Source of the DNA: Anodontia alba
Taxonomy: Eukaryota; Mollusca; Bivalvia; Lucinida; Lucinidae
Length of the DNA: 64,000 nucleotides
Direction: 5' to 3'
Assembly: GCA_964016985.1 (NCBI GenBank)
Contig: OZ024823.1
Span: forward strand, 38,173,687-38,237,686
The position numbers were made by a program, and so were the translations under genes. Of the stretch, positions 1 through 11,506 are shown piece after piece. The notes under the pieces were generated by a model. That model saw only the letters and a program-made list of their open reading frames with translations. It had not been told where the DNA came from and ran no database searches. Numbering within the stretch: the first letter of the stretch is position 1; every line of letters begins with the position of its first letter.

Positions 1-323
1 GAATTCTAAATTAGGGACCGTAGGTTGGAAAATTTCTTTTCTTTTGTTATAAGTTTTTATATGGGGCCAATAGGTAATTAATATGACCCAATGGGGAAAT
101 CCCCACAAAATCCTTAAAAATACTTAGGGTTGGTGGTGAAAATTAGGCATGGTCGGGGTAACCTGAAACACACTATTTTATTTTAGGCCTAAAAGAAAGA
201 AAACAAATCTCAGCATTCTGGTTTTCACAACATACTTCACCACCATAAGGGTTTACACTAATTTTGAAGAGTCTGGTTCTAATAGCAGGTCAAAAATCTG
301 ATTGATTTTTATGAGAAACAAAG
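1..323. other. AT-rich unique sequence, no gene seen
   Basis: No open frame, repeat unit or terminal signal is recognisable here. The window opens on an EcoRI site (GAATTC), which may be a clone end but has no biological meaning on its own. Confidence 0.5.
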
Positions 324-3317
324 AACAAGAGGACCATGATGGTCCTATAGCGCTCACCTGACCAAACAGATTTGCATATTTACTGTTGAAGATTCAGCCA
401 AGTTCACTGCTCTAGGATTTTTGTATAAACTTTATAGCACTAACCACCCCCACCCCCCTCCATCACACCCCCGGCCATGTTTTTTTACAAATCTTGACGA
501 CCTGAACTGAATCTTAAAAGAGGGTCACCAAAGGAACATTTCTGCCAAGTTATATTGAAATTGGTCCAGTGGTTTAAAAAGTTTTATATAGCTATAAAGC
601 CCTACGCCCTAACGTCCATGTTTTTTGACGAATCATGACAGCTTGAACAAACTTGGTAGAGGGTCACCAAAGGAACATTCCTACCAAGTTATATTGAAAT
701 CTGTTCAGTGGTTTCTGACAAGAAGATTTTTAAAGTTTTCTATTTAGATATATAGGGAAAACAAGCCCCACCCCATGCAGCCATGTTTTTTGACGAATCA
801 TGATTGCTTGTACAATCTTGATAGAGGTTCACCAAAGCAACATTCCAGCCAGGTAATATTGAAATCAGTCATGGGGTATGTGACAAGAAGAATTTTAAAA
901 TTTTCTATGCAGATATATATGAAAAATAAGCCCCACCCCCCTGTGGGCCATGGTTTTTGACGTATCATGAAGGCTTGAACAATCTTGGTAGAAAGTAACC
1001 AAAGCAACATTCCTGCCAAGTTACATTGAACTCGGTCCAACTGTTTCTTACGAGAAGATTTTTAAAGTTTTCTATATAGATATATAGGGAAAATAAGCCC
1101 CGCCCCCTAGCGGCCATGATTTTTGATGAATCATGACGGCCTGAACAATCTTTGTAGACAGTCACCAAAGAAACATTCCTGCCAGGTTGTATTGAAATCG
1201 GTCCATTGGTTTCTGAAAAGAAGATTTTTAAAGTTTTATATATAGATATATAGGGAAAATAAGCCCTGCCCCAGGCAGCCATGTTTTTTGACGAATCATG
1301 ATTACTTAAATCTTAGTAGAAGGTCACCAAGGAAAAATTTCTGCAGTTATAATGAAATCGGTTCAGTGGTTTCTAACAAGAAGAGTTTTAAAGTTTTCTA
1401 TATAGATATATAAGGAAAATAAGCCCCGACTCCTGGCGGCCATGTTTTTTGACGAATCGTGACGGCTTGAACAATCTTGATAGAGGGTTACATAAGAAAC
1501 ATTGCTGCAAAGTTACATTGAAATCGGTCAAGTGCTTTCTGAAAAGACTATTAAAATTTTCTATATAGATAAATTATATAGGAAAATAAGCCCCGCCCCC
1601 TAGCGGCCATGTTTTTTGACAAATCATAACGGCTTGAACAATCTTGGTAAAGGGTCACCAAGGAAACATTTCTGCGAAGTTATATTGAAATCAGTCCTGT
1701 GGTTTCTGACGACAAGATTTTTTCAAATTTTCTATATAGAATTATATCGAAAATAAGCCCCACACCCCCTAGCGGCCATATTTTTTGACAAATCATGTCG
1801 GCTTGAACAATCTTGTTAGAGGGTCACTAAGGAAACATTTCTGCCAAGTTATATTGAAATCAGTCCAGTCGTTTATGACAAGAAGATTTTTAAAGTTTTC
1901 TATATAGATATATAGGGAAAATTAACCCCGCCCCCTATCGGCCATGTTTTTTAACGAATCATGGCGGCTTGAACAATCTTGCAACAGGATCACCAAAGGA
2001 ACATTTCTGCAAAATCATATGGAAATCGGTCCAGTGGTTTCTGACAAGAAGATTTTTAAAGTTTTCCATAAAGATATATAAGGAAAATAAGCCCCGCCCC
2101 CCTGGCGGCCATGTTTTTTGACAAATCCAATTGGCTTGAACAATGTTGCAACAGGATCACCAAAGGAACATTTCTGCAAAATCATATGGAAATCGGTCCA
2201 GTGGTTTCTGACTAGAAGATTTTTAAAGTTTTCTATACAGATATACAGTGAAAATAAGCCCTGCCCCCTGGCGACCATGTTTTTTGACAAATCCAAATGG
2301 CTTGAACAATCTTGGTACAGGATCACCAAAGAAACATTTCTGCAAAATTATATGGAAATCGGTCCAGTGGTTTCGGACAAGAAGATTTTTAAAGTTTTCT
2401 ATATAGATATATAGGGAAAATAAGCCCCGCCCCCTGGTGGCCATGTTTTTTGACGAATCCAAATGGCTTGAACAATCTTAGTAGAGAATCACCAAAGGAA
2501 CATTTTTGCAAAATTATATTGAAATCGGTCCAGTGGTTTCGGACAAGAAGATTTTTAAAAGTTTTCTATATAGATTATATAGGGAAAATAAGCCCTGCCC
2601 CCTGGCGGCCATTTTTTTTGACGAATCCAAATGTCTTGAACAATCTTGGTACAGGATCACCAAAGGAACATTTCTGCAAAATTATATTAAAATCGGTCCA
2701 GTGGTTTCGGACAAGAAGATTTTTAAAGTTTTCTATATAGATATATAGGGAAAATAAGCCCCGCCCCCTGGCGGCCATGTTTTTTGACGAATCCAAATGG
2801 CTTGAACAAACTTGGTAGAGGATCACCAAAGGAACATTTTTGCAAAATTATATTGAAATCGGTCCAGTGGTTTCGGACAAGAAAATTTTTAAAGTTTTCT
2901 ATATAGATATATAGGGAAAATAAGCCCCGCCCCCTGGTGGCCATGTTTTTTAACGAATCCAAATGGCTTGAACAATCTTGGTAGAGGATCACCAAAGGAA
3001 CATTTCTGCAAAATTATATTGAAATCGGTCCAGTGGTTTCTGACAAGAAGATTTTTTAAGTTTTTAGTTAAAAAATCTATTTTTAGCTCCTGTGACCTAG
3101 ATATGCAACGGACCGGAACCATTTGAACAACTTTGAAAGAGGACCAACCAAGGATCATTCCTGTGAAGTTTGGTCAAAATCCAATTAGTGGTTTAGGAGG
3201 AGATGTTGTTTAAAGATGGACGGACGGACGGACGGATGGACATACGGACGACGACGACGACGACAGACGGTGAGTGATCACAAAAGCTCACCTTGAGCTC
3301 TCAGCTCAGGTGAGCTA
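324..3317 (+). mobile_element. Pearl/HINE-like non-autonomous element with satellite core
   Basis: The 5' end carries AACAAGAGGACCATGATGG followed by CGCTCACCTG. The 3' end carries a run of ACGG units (about 3219-3240), an ACG run, then a hairpin with arms AGCTCACC and GGTGAGCT ending in CTAA (3284-3318). The distal hairpin arm is also the inverted complement of the 5' CTCACCTG. Between the ends lie sixteen tandem copies of a 166-bp unit. Inverted short ends, an internal satellite, an ACGG microsatellite and a 3' hairpin are the features described for oyster pearl elements and Helentron-associated interspersed elements. There is no coding capacity. The family assignment is by structure only. 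Confidence 0.6.
475..3070 (+). repeat. Tandem array, 166-bp unit x16
   Basis: The marker CCATGTTTTTTGAC recurs at 475, 616, 781, 948, 1114, 1279, 1440, 1607, 1776, 1942, 2109, 2275, 2441, 2609, 2775 and 2941. Spacing is 161-169 bp apart from the first short unit. Units after about 2100 are more alike than earlier ones, suggesting recent expansion at that end. 166 is not a multiple of three, so the many similar ORFs here are frame shadows. Confidence 0.9.
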
Positions 3318-3930
3318 ATAAAAATGGGAATCTCCCTCGCAACTACGGACGTATTTTAAAACAAAATTTGATCAAATCTTTTGTAATTATAAGGAGCTAA
3401 TGTATATGTTAGTCATTAATCAAATAAGTTGAGCACTAAATAACCATTTTTGATCTCATTCCTTTAAATGAATGTAATAAGGCAAGGCCACAACCACCAG
3501 AACAGCTCTTCAAGTCATAAGATGTATATACAGGTAAAATTGTCAGACGAACATACATCTTGGGCCACTATTCTCATGGAGACTATGAGCCACCATTGTG
3601 CTTAATTTTGCACAACCAACAGATCATGGAGCATCATCCATGAAGTGTCAACCAAGTTTATAGGAAGGTATCTCAGGTTATCCTTATTTATAGCAATTAC
3701 AATCACATGTTTCTAGTCTGGATTAACAGTTTTATCTATTCTCCTGTAAATGATAATGGTTTCTTGCTTTTCACAGTATACTGAGAAATTTTTGTCTTTA
3801 TGTTAGGAATAGACATCATGCTGTTAGCAGATCAGTTTGAGTATCACAGGATTGTCTTTTTTTAAACCAAGTTGGCTGGCAGTGATCATTTCTTATTAAG
3901 CATAGTCAATATACACTTCAACTTCCACAT
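3318..3930. other. Unique AT-rich DNA, no gene recognised
   Basis: I see no exon with convincing borders, no repeat array and no element end in this stretch. Confidence 0.4.
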
Positions 3931-4545
3931 TTATGTAAATAAAAGGCCGCAGGCCAAGTGTCCCCCAACGTTTGAAATGTCAGTATGTGGTGAATGCGGA
4001 AACAAGAACTTCTGTTGGTAAATGGCTAAAACTGACAAAAGGCCATAACTCTGGTAAAAAGCAGTCGTGTGACCTCTGTAAAATATGATCCTCTTCAGGT
4101 CATGGCAACCATTACTGGAAGGTTCCACTAAAAATCCACTGAAAACTGCAAGAGGAGTTGCAGAGACAAGACTTACTGTTAAAAAATTGCCAAAGGGCTA
4201 TAACTCTGGTAAAAATCAGTCGAGCATGACCTAAATAAACTATGATCATCTTCAGGTCATGGGAATAATAACTGGAAAGTTTCATCAAAATTCCTTGAAA
4301 ACTGTAGGAGGAGTTGCGGAGACAAGATTGTGTCTATGGACAGATTGACGGATGGAAAATTGCCAAAGGCCTATAACTCTGGTAAAAATCAGTCGAGCAT
4401 GACCTCTATAAAATAAGATCATCTTTAGGTCATGGGAACAATAACTGGTAAGTTGCATCAAAATCCCTTGAAAACTGTAGGAGGAGTTGCAGTGTCTACT
4501 GATGGAAAGACAGATGAACCCATTACTAAAGTCCCCTTTGAATAA
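3931..4545 (+). repeat. Tandem repeat, ~155-175-bp unit x3
   Basis: The phrase CTCTGGTAAAAA with CAGTCG and a following TCATGG motif recurs near 4041, 4196 and 4371. The block starts beside a small palindrome (GGCCGCAGGCC at about 3943) and is followed by a G-rich segment near 4550. It is probably another array-bearing non-autonomous element whose exact ends I cannot fix. The minus-strand 145-codon frame across it is a repeat shadow. Confidence 0.55.
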
Positions 4546-4703
4546 TGTCGGTCGGGGTGGGTGGGGCCAGTAAGAAATGTTATTATTTTCTGTACATGTA
4601 TCACATGTTATGTAAGAAAGAAATGTAACTAGAACAGTGTTGTCAGAGGAAAACATATGTCCCCTACCAGTTTGAACTGACCTATTGTTAAATAAAAGCA
4701 CCA

Positions 4704-5522
4704 CAATACCCCGCCATAGCAATTATTTGTTTATGTATAAAAGTTATCATTGCAAAAGTGTCTGAAAAGAAAATGACAAAGGGACAGATAACAATCCTAT
4801 ACCAGATCTTGATAATATCAATGCATATAGCAAGTTTGTTAAAAGGACTTATTATTTACTCAAGTTATCATCCAGAAATGAAAATATGGGCGTGTCTTGG
4901 GCAGATAACTTCATAAAAATTTGACGAAATTTGCCCACTAGCAATTCCAAACCAGATCTCCTTAATGTCAATATATATAGCAAGTTTGGTTAAAATCCCT
5001 TGTTATTTACTAAAGTTATCGTCTAGGAACGAAAATATGGGCATGTCTCGGGCGGATAACTCTGTAGAAATTTGACGAAATTTGCCCATTAATAGCAATC
5101 TCCTTTATGTCAATGCATATAGCAAGTTTGGTGAAATTCCCTTGTTATTTACTCAAGTTATAGTCCGGAAATGAAAATATGGGTGTGTCTTCGTAAAAAG
5201 TTGACAAAATTTGCCCATTAGCAATCCCAAACCAGATCTCCACAATATCAATGCACATACCAAGTTTGGTGAAAATCCATTGATGTTTACTCAAGTTATC
5301 ATCCGGAAACGAAAAACGGACAGACAGACGGACAGACCTACGACGGTCGGACAGATGGACAGACACATGGATGACCAACGTGAAACCATAATACCCCACC
5401 ACTATTGTGTGGCGGGGTATAAAAAGGTTGTATCTATAATTTATCTTTTTGGACAGATGGACAGACACTTGGACGACCAATGTGAAACCATAATACCCAG
5501 CTACTATTGTGTGGCGGGGTAT
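4704..5522 (+). mobile_element. Array element with ATACCCC termini, copy 1
   Basis: The 5' end reads AATACCCCGCCATAGCAATT. The 3' end is a hairpin with arms ATACCCCACCAC and GTGGCGGGGTAT (5391-5420), preceded by a GGACAGACGG-type microsatellite. Inside are about four units of a ~150-bp repeat marked by CCAAACCAGATCTCC and ATATAGCAAGTTTG. The last ~120 bp, including the hairpin, is duplicated in tandem, so a second 3' end lies at about 5522. The architecture matches the HINE-like elements here although the sequence is unrelated. A second copy lies at 20651. Confidence 0.6.
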
Positions 5523-5539
5523 AAAAAGGTTGTATCTAT

Positions 5540-6597
5540 AATTTATCTTTTTTTCGCATGTGTGTGGTCGATGGGGGCCATTTTCCAAAATCTAAGCCCT
5601 AGTGTGACCTTGAAAATGGGGTCTAGGTCACCAAAATCTAATCAGTTCTTGTCCTTGTCTCAACAATATAGCTGTACAAATTTGGTCAAAATCCATCCAT
5701 TCATTCTGGAGATGGGTGCACAAAAAACATTTTCCAATAAACTGAGCCCTCCTGTGACCTTGAAAATCAGGTCTAGGTCACCAAAATCTAATCATTTCTT
5801 TTTTATGTAACAACAATATAGATGTACTAGTTTAGTCAAAATCCATCCATTCATTCTCAAGATAAGGAGAAGACAAGCCATTTTCCAACAATCTGAGCCC
5901 TCCTGTGACCTTGAAAATGGGGTCAAGGTCACCAAAATCAAATTAGTTCTTTTCCATGTCTCAACAATACAGATGTACAAATGTGGTAAAAATCCATCCA
6001 TTCATTCAGGAAACAGGGTGCAGACAAGCTATTTTCCAACCATCTAAGCCATCATGTGACCTTGAAAATGGGGTCAAGGTCACCAAAATTAAATCAGTTC
6101 TTTTCCATGTCTCAACAATATAGATGTACAAACGTGGTAAATATCCATCCATTCATTCAGGAAATAGGGTGCAGACAAGCTATTTTCCAACCATCTAAGC
6201 CATCATGTGACCTTGAAAATGGGGTCAAGGCCACCAAAATCTAATGTTCTTTTACATGTCCTAGCAATCTAGATGTGCAGATATGGTCAAAATCAATTTG
6301 TTCCTTTAGGGGATAGAGTGCAGACAAGCAATTTTCCAGCATTCTAAGTCCTGTGACCTTGAAAATGGGGTCGAGGTCATCAAAATCTACTCAGCATTTT
6401 TCCTCCACCCAATGATAAATTTGTGTAAGTCTGACCAAAATCCATCCATTCATTAAGGAGATAGAGTGCAGAAAAGAGGCTATGAAGACGCAGACGTCCA
6501 CGCTGGCGCTGATGCCGACGCTGATGCTGACAGGATCTGCACTAAATAACAATATGTGCCCCTCCCCCCCCCCCCCCCCATGGTGTGGGGACATAAT
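5540..6597 (+). mobile_element. Array element, GTGACCTTGAAAATGGGGTC repeat
   Basis: A ~150-bp unit marked by GTGACCTTGAAAATGGGGTC recurs near 5606, 5755, 5907, 6056, 6207 and 6354. The 3' end has a GACGCTGATGCTGAC-type run, then TATGTGCCCC, a C-homopolymer and GGGGACATA. The last two can pair as a terminal hairpin. A diverged relative occupies 56520-57995. There is no coding potential. Confidence 0.55.
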
Positions 6598-6599
6598 TA

Positions 6600-7258
6600 T
6601 TTCTATGTATAAATATTATAAACTAATGATATAAAACAAAATCATGCTAGTTTGGATTAGGTCGAAATCCACCCTCTAGGTATACTGTGTATGGCTTTGA
6701 CACATGTTCCAGCATTTTTTCCTAAAGAGTTTTTATCTCTAGTTTTCGTGACTGGCAGGTATACTAATCAAAGCACTGAGAGTGCTGATGGTGGCGGTTT
6801 CCTTAATTTCTATACGCCTCTAGAATACATATCATCTGTACTTTCATTTTGTTCAATATTTCTTATTATGTAACTATAGCAATGCCATTTTCACTACACC
6901 ACCTGTGCATTCTGCACATTCAGAGTAACTAGTTTCAGTATCATGAATATATGATCCATATCACTGTGGTTCTGAACCCCTTTTAACCACATTTTTATTT
7001 AATTTCCCTGTATTGTGTACAGTAACAATATTTATAATCAGATAACACACTGTTTTTTTTTGTTTTGTTTTTTTTGTTTTTTATTTTTCAAGTATGAAAT
7101 ACTTACATGTTTCTTATTTCTTAAAGGACTGAAAGGATTGTAAGTTGTGGGTATTCATTACAACTACCCTGTCAATAACCTTCAAATAAGTACCAACAAC
7201 ATATGTTTTGTGTAGAAATTATAATTAAAAAGATAATCTGGATAATCATCTAGAGTGC
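6600..7258. other. Downstream flank of the minus-strand gene
   Basis: Mostly unique AT-rich sequence with a T-rich run at about 7051-7087. Read on the minus strand it lies just past the stop codon at 7259. TTTATT at 7080-7085 would be an AATAAA poly(A) signal 174 nt after the stop. A ~40-bp stretch at about 7165-7210 resembles one arm of the fold-back element at 60231. Confidence 0.4.
7080..7085 (-). terminator. Possible poly(A) signal for the minus-strand gene
   Basis: AATAAA on the minus strand, 174 nt beyond the stop codon at 7259-7261. It overlaps a T-rich tract, so chance occurrence is quite possible. Confidence 0.25.
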
Positions 7259-7418
7259 TTAAATGTACATAGTTCTGGCCTTATACCATTTACCGTCTGT
7301 TATTCCATCCATTTGAGGAGTCACTATGTCCATTCTATTTTCGGAGGCATCATACGCCCTTGACAAGTAATAAGATGTAGCACATATACGGACTACTGTG
7401 CAGTTCTGTGCTCCAGAC
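7259..7418 (-). CDS. Last coding exon, cytoplasmic tail
   Basis: Acceptor ATTTACACAG lies at 7419-7428 in reverse. The first G completes an Arg codon begun in the 20-nt exon. It encodes 52 residues, starting SGAQNCTVVRICATSYYLSR and ending in KWYKARTMYI before TAA. The tail holds several tyrosines (SYYL, RAYD, KWYK, TMYI) and acidic stretches such as DASENRMDIV, as expected of a cytosolic segment. No known domain is recognised. The exon abuts a ~155-bp satellite array that starts about 15 bp into the upstream intron. Reading it in phase 0 instead would stop after 22 codons. The phase used is the one the upstream exons deliver. Confidence 0.5.
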
Positions 7419-7433
7419 CTGTGTAAATTGTAA

Positions 7434-10400
7434 GTGGAGTTAGCTGGAAACCAAAAAATTACCAAAAATTTCAAAGGGACATAATGCTACTACTATTTGT
7501 TGGACTGTAATTTTGAAATACAGTTGACTCTCGTTATCTCGACCCCTCTTATCTCGACCCTATCACTTATGTCGAACTGATTTCTAAGTCCCGATTATTT
7601 TCCTTATATATTTATTGTATTTCAGCTTCGCGTATGTCGAACTACTTTTATGTCGACACTTCGGCTTTCTCGTCCATCATTTTCAGTCCCTGAATATATT
7701 TTTCACAGTTTTTACTACCGCGTATCTCGAACTCGGACCTTGACGAAGGAAAACAAAATGTAAGATGCGGCGCTGCCGGTCTCTCAGTTAATGAAAATCC
7801 TAATAGGCCATTGATAAATCAATCAATAGTTTAATTTTTCCCTTTGTCAAGGTAATTACAAACAACACAAACAATGTCTAAAATCCGCAATTATGAAATC
7901 ACGTGCGTGTCGAATCGGGTTTGACACGCGGCGCTCAACACCGTCTCGTGTCATTGATTTGTAAGATAAAAAGCAGCTCAGAATAGTGTTATGTAAGATT
8001 AATCACCGACGTTTCTTTAATTTATTGTTTAGATATGCTCTTCACTATTGAGTGCTGTCTGTCTGAATGATATAGCGTCTTCAAGAAAAGTCAGTGCGCG
8101 ACAGGTTCCGACTCAGATCAGCCTGTATTGTCTAAGTCTGAATCTTCGCTTGTTACTCTTTGGTCAGGCGGTGCTCTTTGGTAAGCCCAGATAAGGCCCA
8201 TGTGTATAATGGAAAATTCATGGGCGTGCAGGCTGATCCGAGTCTTTGACAGTGGCACAGTCTTCTAATAGGAGTTGTCGTGCACGGCCTCAAATAGACG
8301 AATCACACGTGGGTACCGATGTTAACCCTTCCGACCCTGTAGACTGGTACGGATACCCGCACAAATAGTGTAGGTCCAGATGAGACGGTTCATAACGAGC
8401 TTTCTCTACAGGATCTACAGTTTGCCGCGCTAAGAGGGTTCGTTTATGCCAGGGGAGATAATCCAAACTAGCTTACAGCTGCCGCTTAACATTGTAAGCG
8501 TTTTATGCAAAAGCGGAAACCAGTCAACTCTTTATCAAGTCGTCTATGCGAAGGGAGCTAATCCATACCAGTTCATAACGTATAGCTAACGTAACTCGGA
8601 AACCAGTAATTTATTTATAGCTCACATGGAAATCCAAATTTGCAGGAGTATTAAAAGACAACAAGAGACGTTTGAAATTTATTATTAATAACATTTATTG
8701 ATGATATTATTCCAAGAGAACCATTGCATCTCCTAAAACAAACAGTAACAATGCAAATTGAAGTATGCGTAAATTATTTAAATTGCCATATACATGTGCC
8801 TTCCAACCACGTTTTGGCGAACAGAGGCGAACAGTCGTCATAACTATGACGTCACAATTTGGTTGTCTCGAACTACTGATAACTCGAACATTTTTATCAG
8901 GTCCCGTGAAGTTCGAGATAACGAGAGTCGACTGTAATATGTGCTGCTCCACATCATGATCAAACTACAAATCAAGTTTCAGCTTGATTGGATGTAAACT
9001 ATATATATGAGGAGTTAGCCGGGAACAAAAGATTAACAGAATTTTAAAGGGGCATAACTCTGCTAATATTTGGTGTACTGTAACCGCCTAATAATATGCG
9101 CTGCTCCACATCATGGTCTAACAATAAATCGCTTTTCAGCACGATTGGATGTAAACTATAGAAGGAGTTAGCCAGAAACGCAAAGTTTATGGAAATTTTT
9201 AATGGGGCATAATTCTGGTAATATTTGATGTTCTGTAACCTCAAAATAATATGTGCTGCTCCACATTATGTTCTTATTATAAATCTAGTTTAAGCTCAGT
9301 GTAAGTATTTACAAAGTTTCAGTTTGATCGGGTGTAAACTATAGGAGTTAGCCAGAAACGAAAAGATTACAGAATTTTCAAAGGGACATAGCTCTGCTAA
9401 TATATGGTGGACTGTAACCTCAAAATAATATGCCCTGCTCCACTTCATGGTGTAACTATAAATCAAGTTTCAGCTTCATCCAATGTATACTGTAGTAGGA
9501 ATAAGCCGGAAACAAAAAATTTACAGAAATTTCAAAGGGGCATAACTGCCAATATTTGGTGGACTGTAACCTTGAAATAATTTGCGCTACTCCACATCAT
9601 GTTCTTACTATAAATCGAGTTCAAGCGCTATCAAATGTAAACTGTCGGAGGAGTTAGTGGGGGAAGTGAAAAATTTACTGAAAATTTCAAAGGAACATAA
9701 CTCTGCTGATATTCGGTGGACTGTAACCTCGAATAAATATGAGCTGCTCGATATCATGGTCTAACTATAAATCAAGTTTCAGCTTGATCCGATGTAAACT
9801 GTAGGAGGAGTTAGCCAGAAACAAAAAGTTTACTGATATATTCCAAGGGACATAACTTTGTAAATATTTGGTGGAGTGTGGCCTCAAAACAACATGCGCT
9901 GCATCACATCATGGTCTACCTATAAATCAAATATCAGCTTGATCAGATGTAAACTGTAAACTGTAGGAGAAGCTAGCAAGAAACAAAAAAAATTACCGAA
10001 ATTTTCAAAGGGTCATTATTCTGCTAATATTTGATGGACTGTAACCTCAAACAAATATGCACTGTTCCACATCATGGTCTAACTATAAATCAAGTTTCAG
10101 CTTGATCCGATGTAAACTGCAGGAGGATTTAGTCAGAAACGAAAAGTTTACTAAAATTTTCAAAGAGACTTATCTCTGTTAATATTAGATGGACTGTAAC
10201 CTTGAAATAATATGCACTGTTCCACATCATGGTCTAAGTATAAATCAAGTTTCAGCTTGATTGGATGTAAACTGTAGGAGGTGTTAGCTGGAAACAAAAA
10301 GCTTACAGGAATTTTCAAAGGGGCATAACCCTGTTAGTATCTGGTGGACTGTAACTCCGAAACATCATGTGCTGCTCCACATCATGGTCTATTTATAAAC

Positions 10401-10470
10401 CAAGATTCAGCCTGATGGGATGTAAACTGTAGGAGGAGTTAGCTGGAAACAAAAAAGTTTATGGCTTCAG
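7434..10470 (+). repeat. Tandem array, ~155-bp unit, about 10 copies
   Basis: The marker GGTGGACTGTAACCTCAAAA, with variants, recurs near 7499, 9070, 9229, 9407, 9560, 9713, 9868, 10031, 10188 and 10343. Each is followed by GCTGCTCCACATCATGG and a GGAGTTAGC motif. One unit is interrupted by the Tigger-like element at 7521. No clear element ends are seen, so the host element type is uncertain. Confidence 0.8.
7521..8934. mobile_element. Tigger/pogo-like DNA transposon, non-autonomous
   Basis: The terminal inverted repeats are CAGTTGACTCTCGTTATCTC (left) and its near-exact complement at 8915-8934. They are flanked by TA on both sides (7519-7520, 8935-8936), the target duplication of Tc1/mariner-class elements. 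Weaker TATCTCGA and TCGAACT motifs repeat inside both ends. The 1.4-kb interior has no transposase frame. It sits in the middle of a repeat unit of the 155-bp array, so it is younger than the array. Confidence 0.8.
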
Positions 10471-11506
10471 ACCCCGTAACCTAATACGCCCTGTTTGAAA
10501 AACGGGTATAATAAAAACAGTAGTGAGCTTAAAGATGTTCAGATGCATCCCCTAATTTCAGAATATTTCAAATTACGGTAAAGATATTGGTAAAATGAAA
10601 ATTATGTTGAAAACCCCATTTGGAAATTCCTAAATGTTCAAAGGTTACATGCATTCAAAGTCTTAGTAACTGGTATTGCTATTTATACTTTGTAAAAAAG
10701 CTATCCCACAATACACTATCCTATGATGTCATAGATTCTTTTAGATTTTAAATCCTCATCATTTTATTCCAGACTGCTAATTTTGATTAAAAAAAAAAAA
10801 GGAAGTATTCTATTACTATTGATATTAAGACTTAAAATTTCAAGCTAGAATTATTTTTTTAAATTATGAAAACTAATATAATTAAATTCCAAAAATATTT
10901 TTTTTAATATGAAAAATGCAAGATACAGGTTATTATGTTGGAAAAAAAATTACCAAGAACAAATTTATTTTTGATAATTACATTCCAAAGATCATTACAA
11001 AATACATACAAAACTTCAGTAAAATAACTTCAGACAATGGAATTTAAATCTTAGTTTGACATAAATTTGATTTCTCAAAATTAACTTGTATCAAACTAAA
11101 TATGAAAATGTATAAGCACTGCACACTAACATATAAATAGGGAAGAGACCTTTTCTGTCTGTATACATTCTTTGAATATTTTCAAATTAAACTTTTTTAA
11201 AACATTTTTTTAAAAAATTTCATAAGAACCACTGTTGTAAGTGCATGTATTTGGAATATTTTCAAATCAAAGTTTTTAAAACATTTTTTTTTTATTTTTC
11301 ACGAGAACCAATGATGTAGTAAGTATTTGGAATATTTCAATAAGGTTTTCACCATTGGACTCACTAGGTGAAATAAGAGGGATGCGTCTGCTTTAATCTA
11401 AGAAAAATATTTGTGGTTAAAATGCGGTTACACAAAATCCAAAATCAAGCTTCGAATTCAACTGTGATTTTTGTTTGTCTCAGCTCTCTGCACTCTTCAT
11501 ATATAA
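10471..11506. other. AT-rich unique DNA, no gene seen
   Basis: Contains short A and T runs and two similar ATTTTTTT(A/T) stretches at about 11200 and 11290. No exon, RNA gene or element end could be supported. Confidence 0.4.

Noticed and set aside
1..6. GAATTC at the first base as a biological signal
   Set aside because: Probably a cloning or window boundary.
2015..3158. Several overlapping 80-105-codon frames with similar peptides
   Set aside because: They come from the 166-bp tandem unit. The unit length is not a multiple of three, so each copy shifts frame, and peptides recur on both strands.
4285..4722. 145-codon minus-strand frame
   Set aside because: It runs through a tandem repeat and has no domain, splice site or codon bias.
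5145..5810. 147- and 199-codon frames on opposite strands
   Set aside because: They cover element ends and the repeat array. The peptides repeat themselves.
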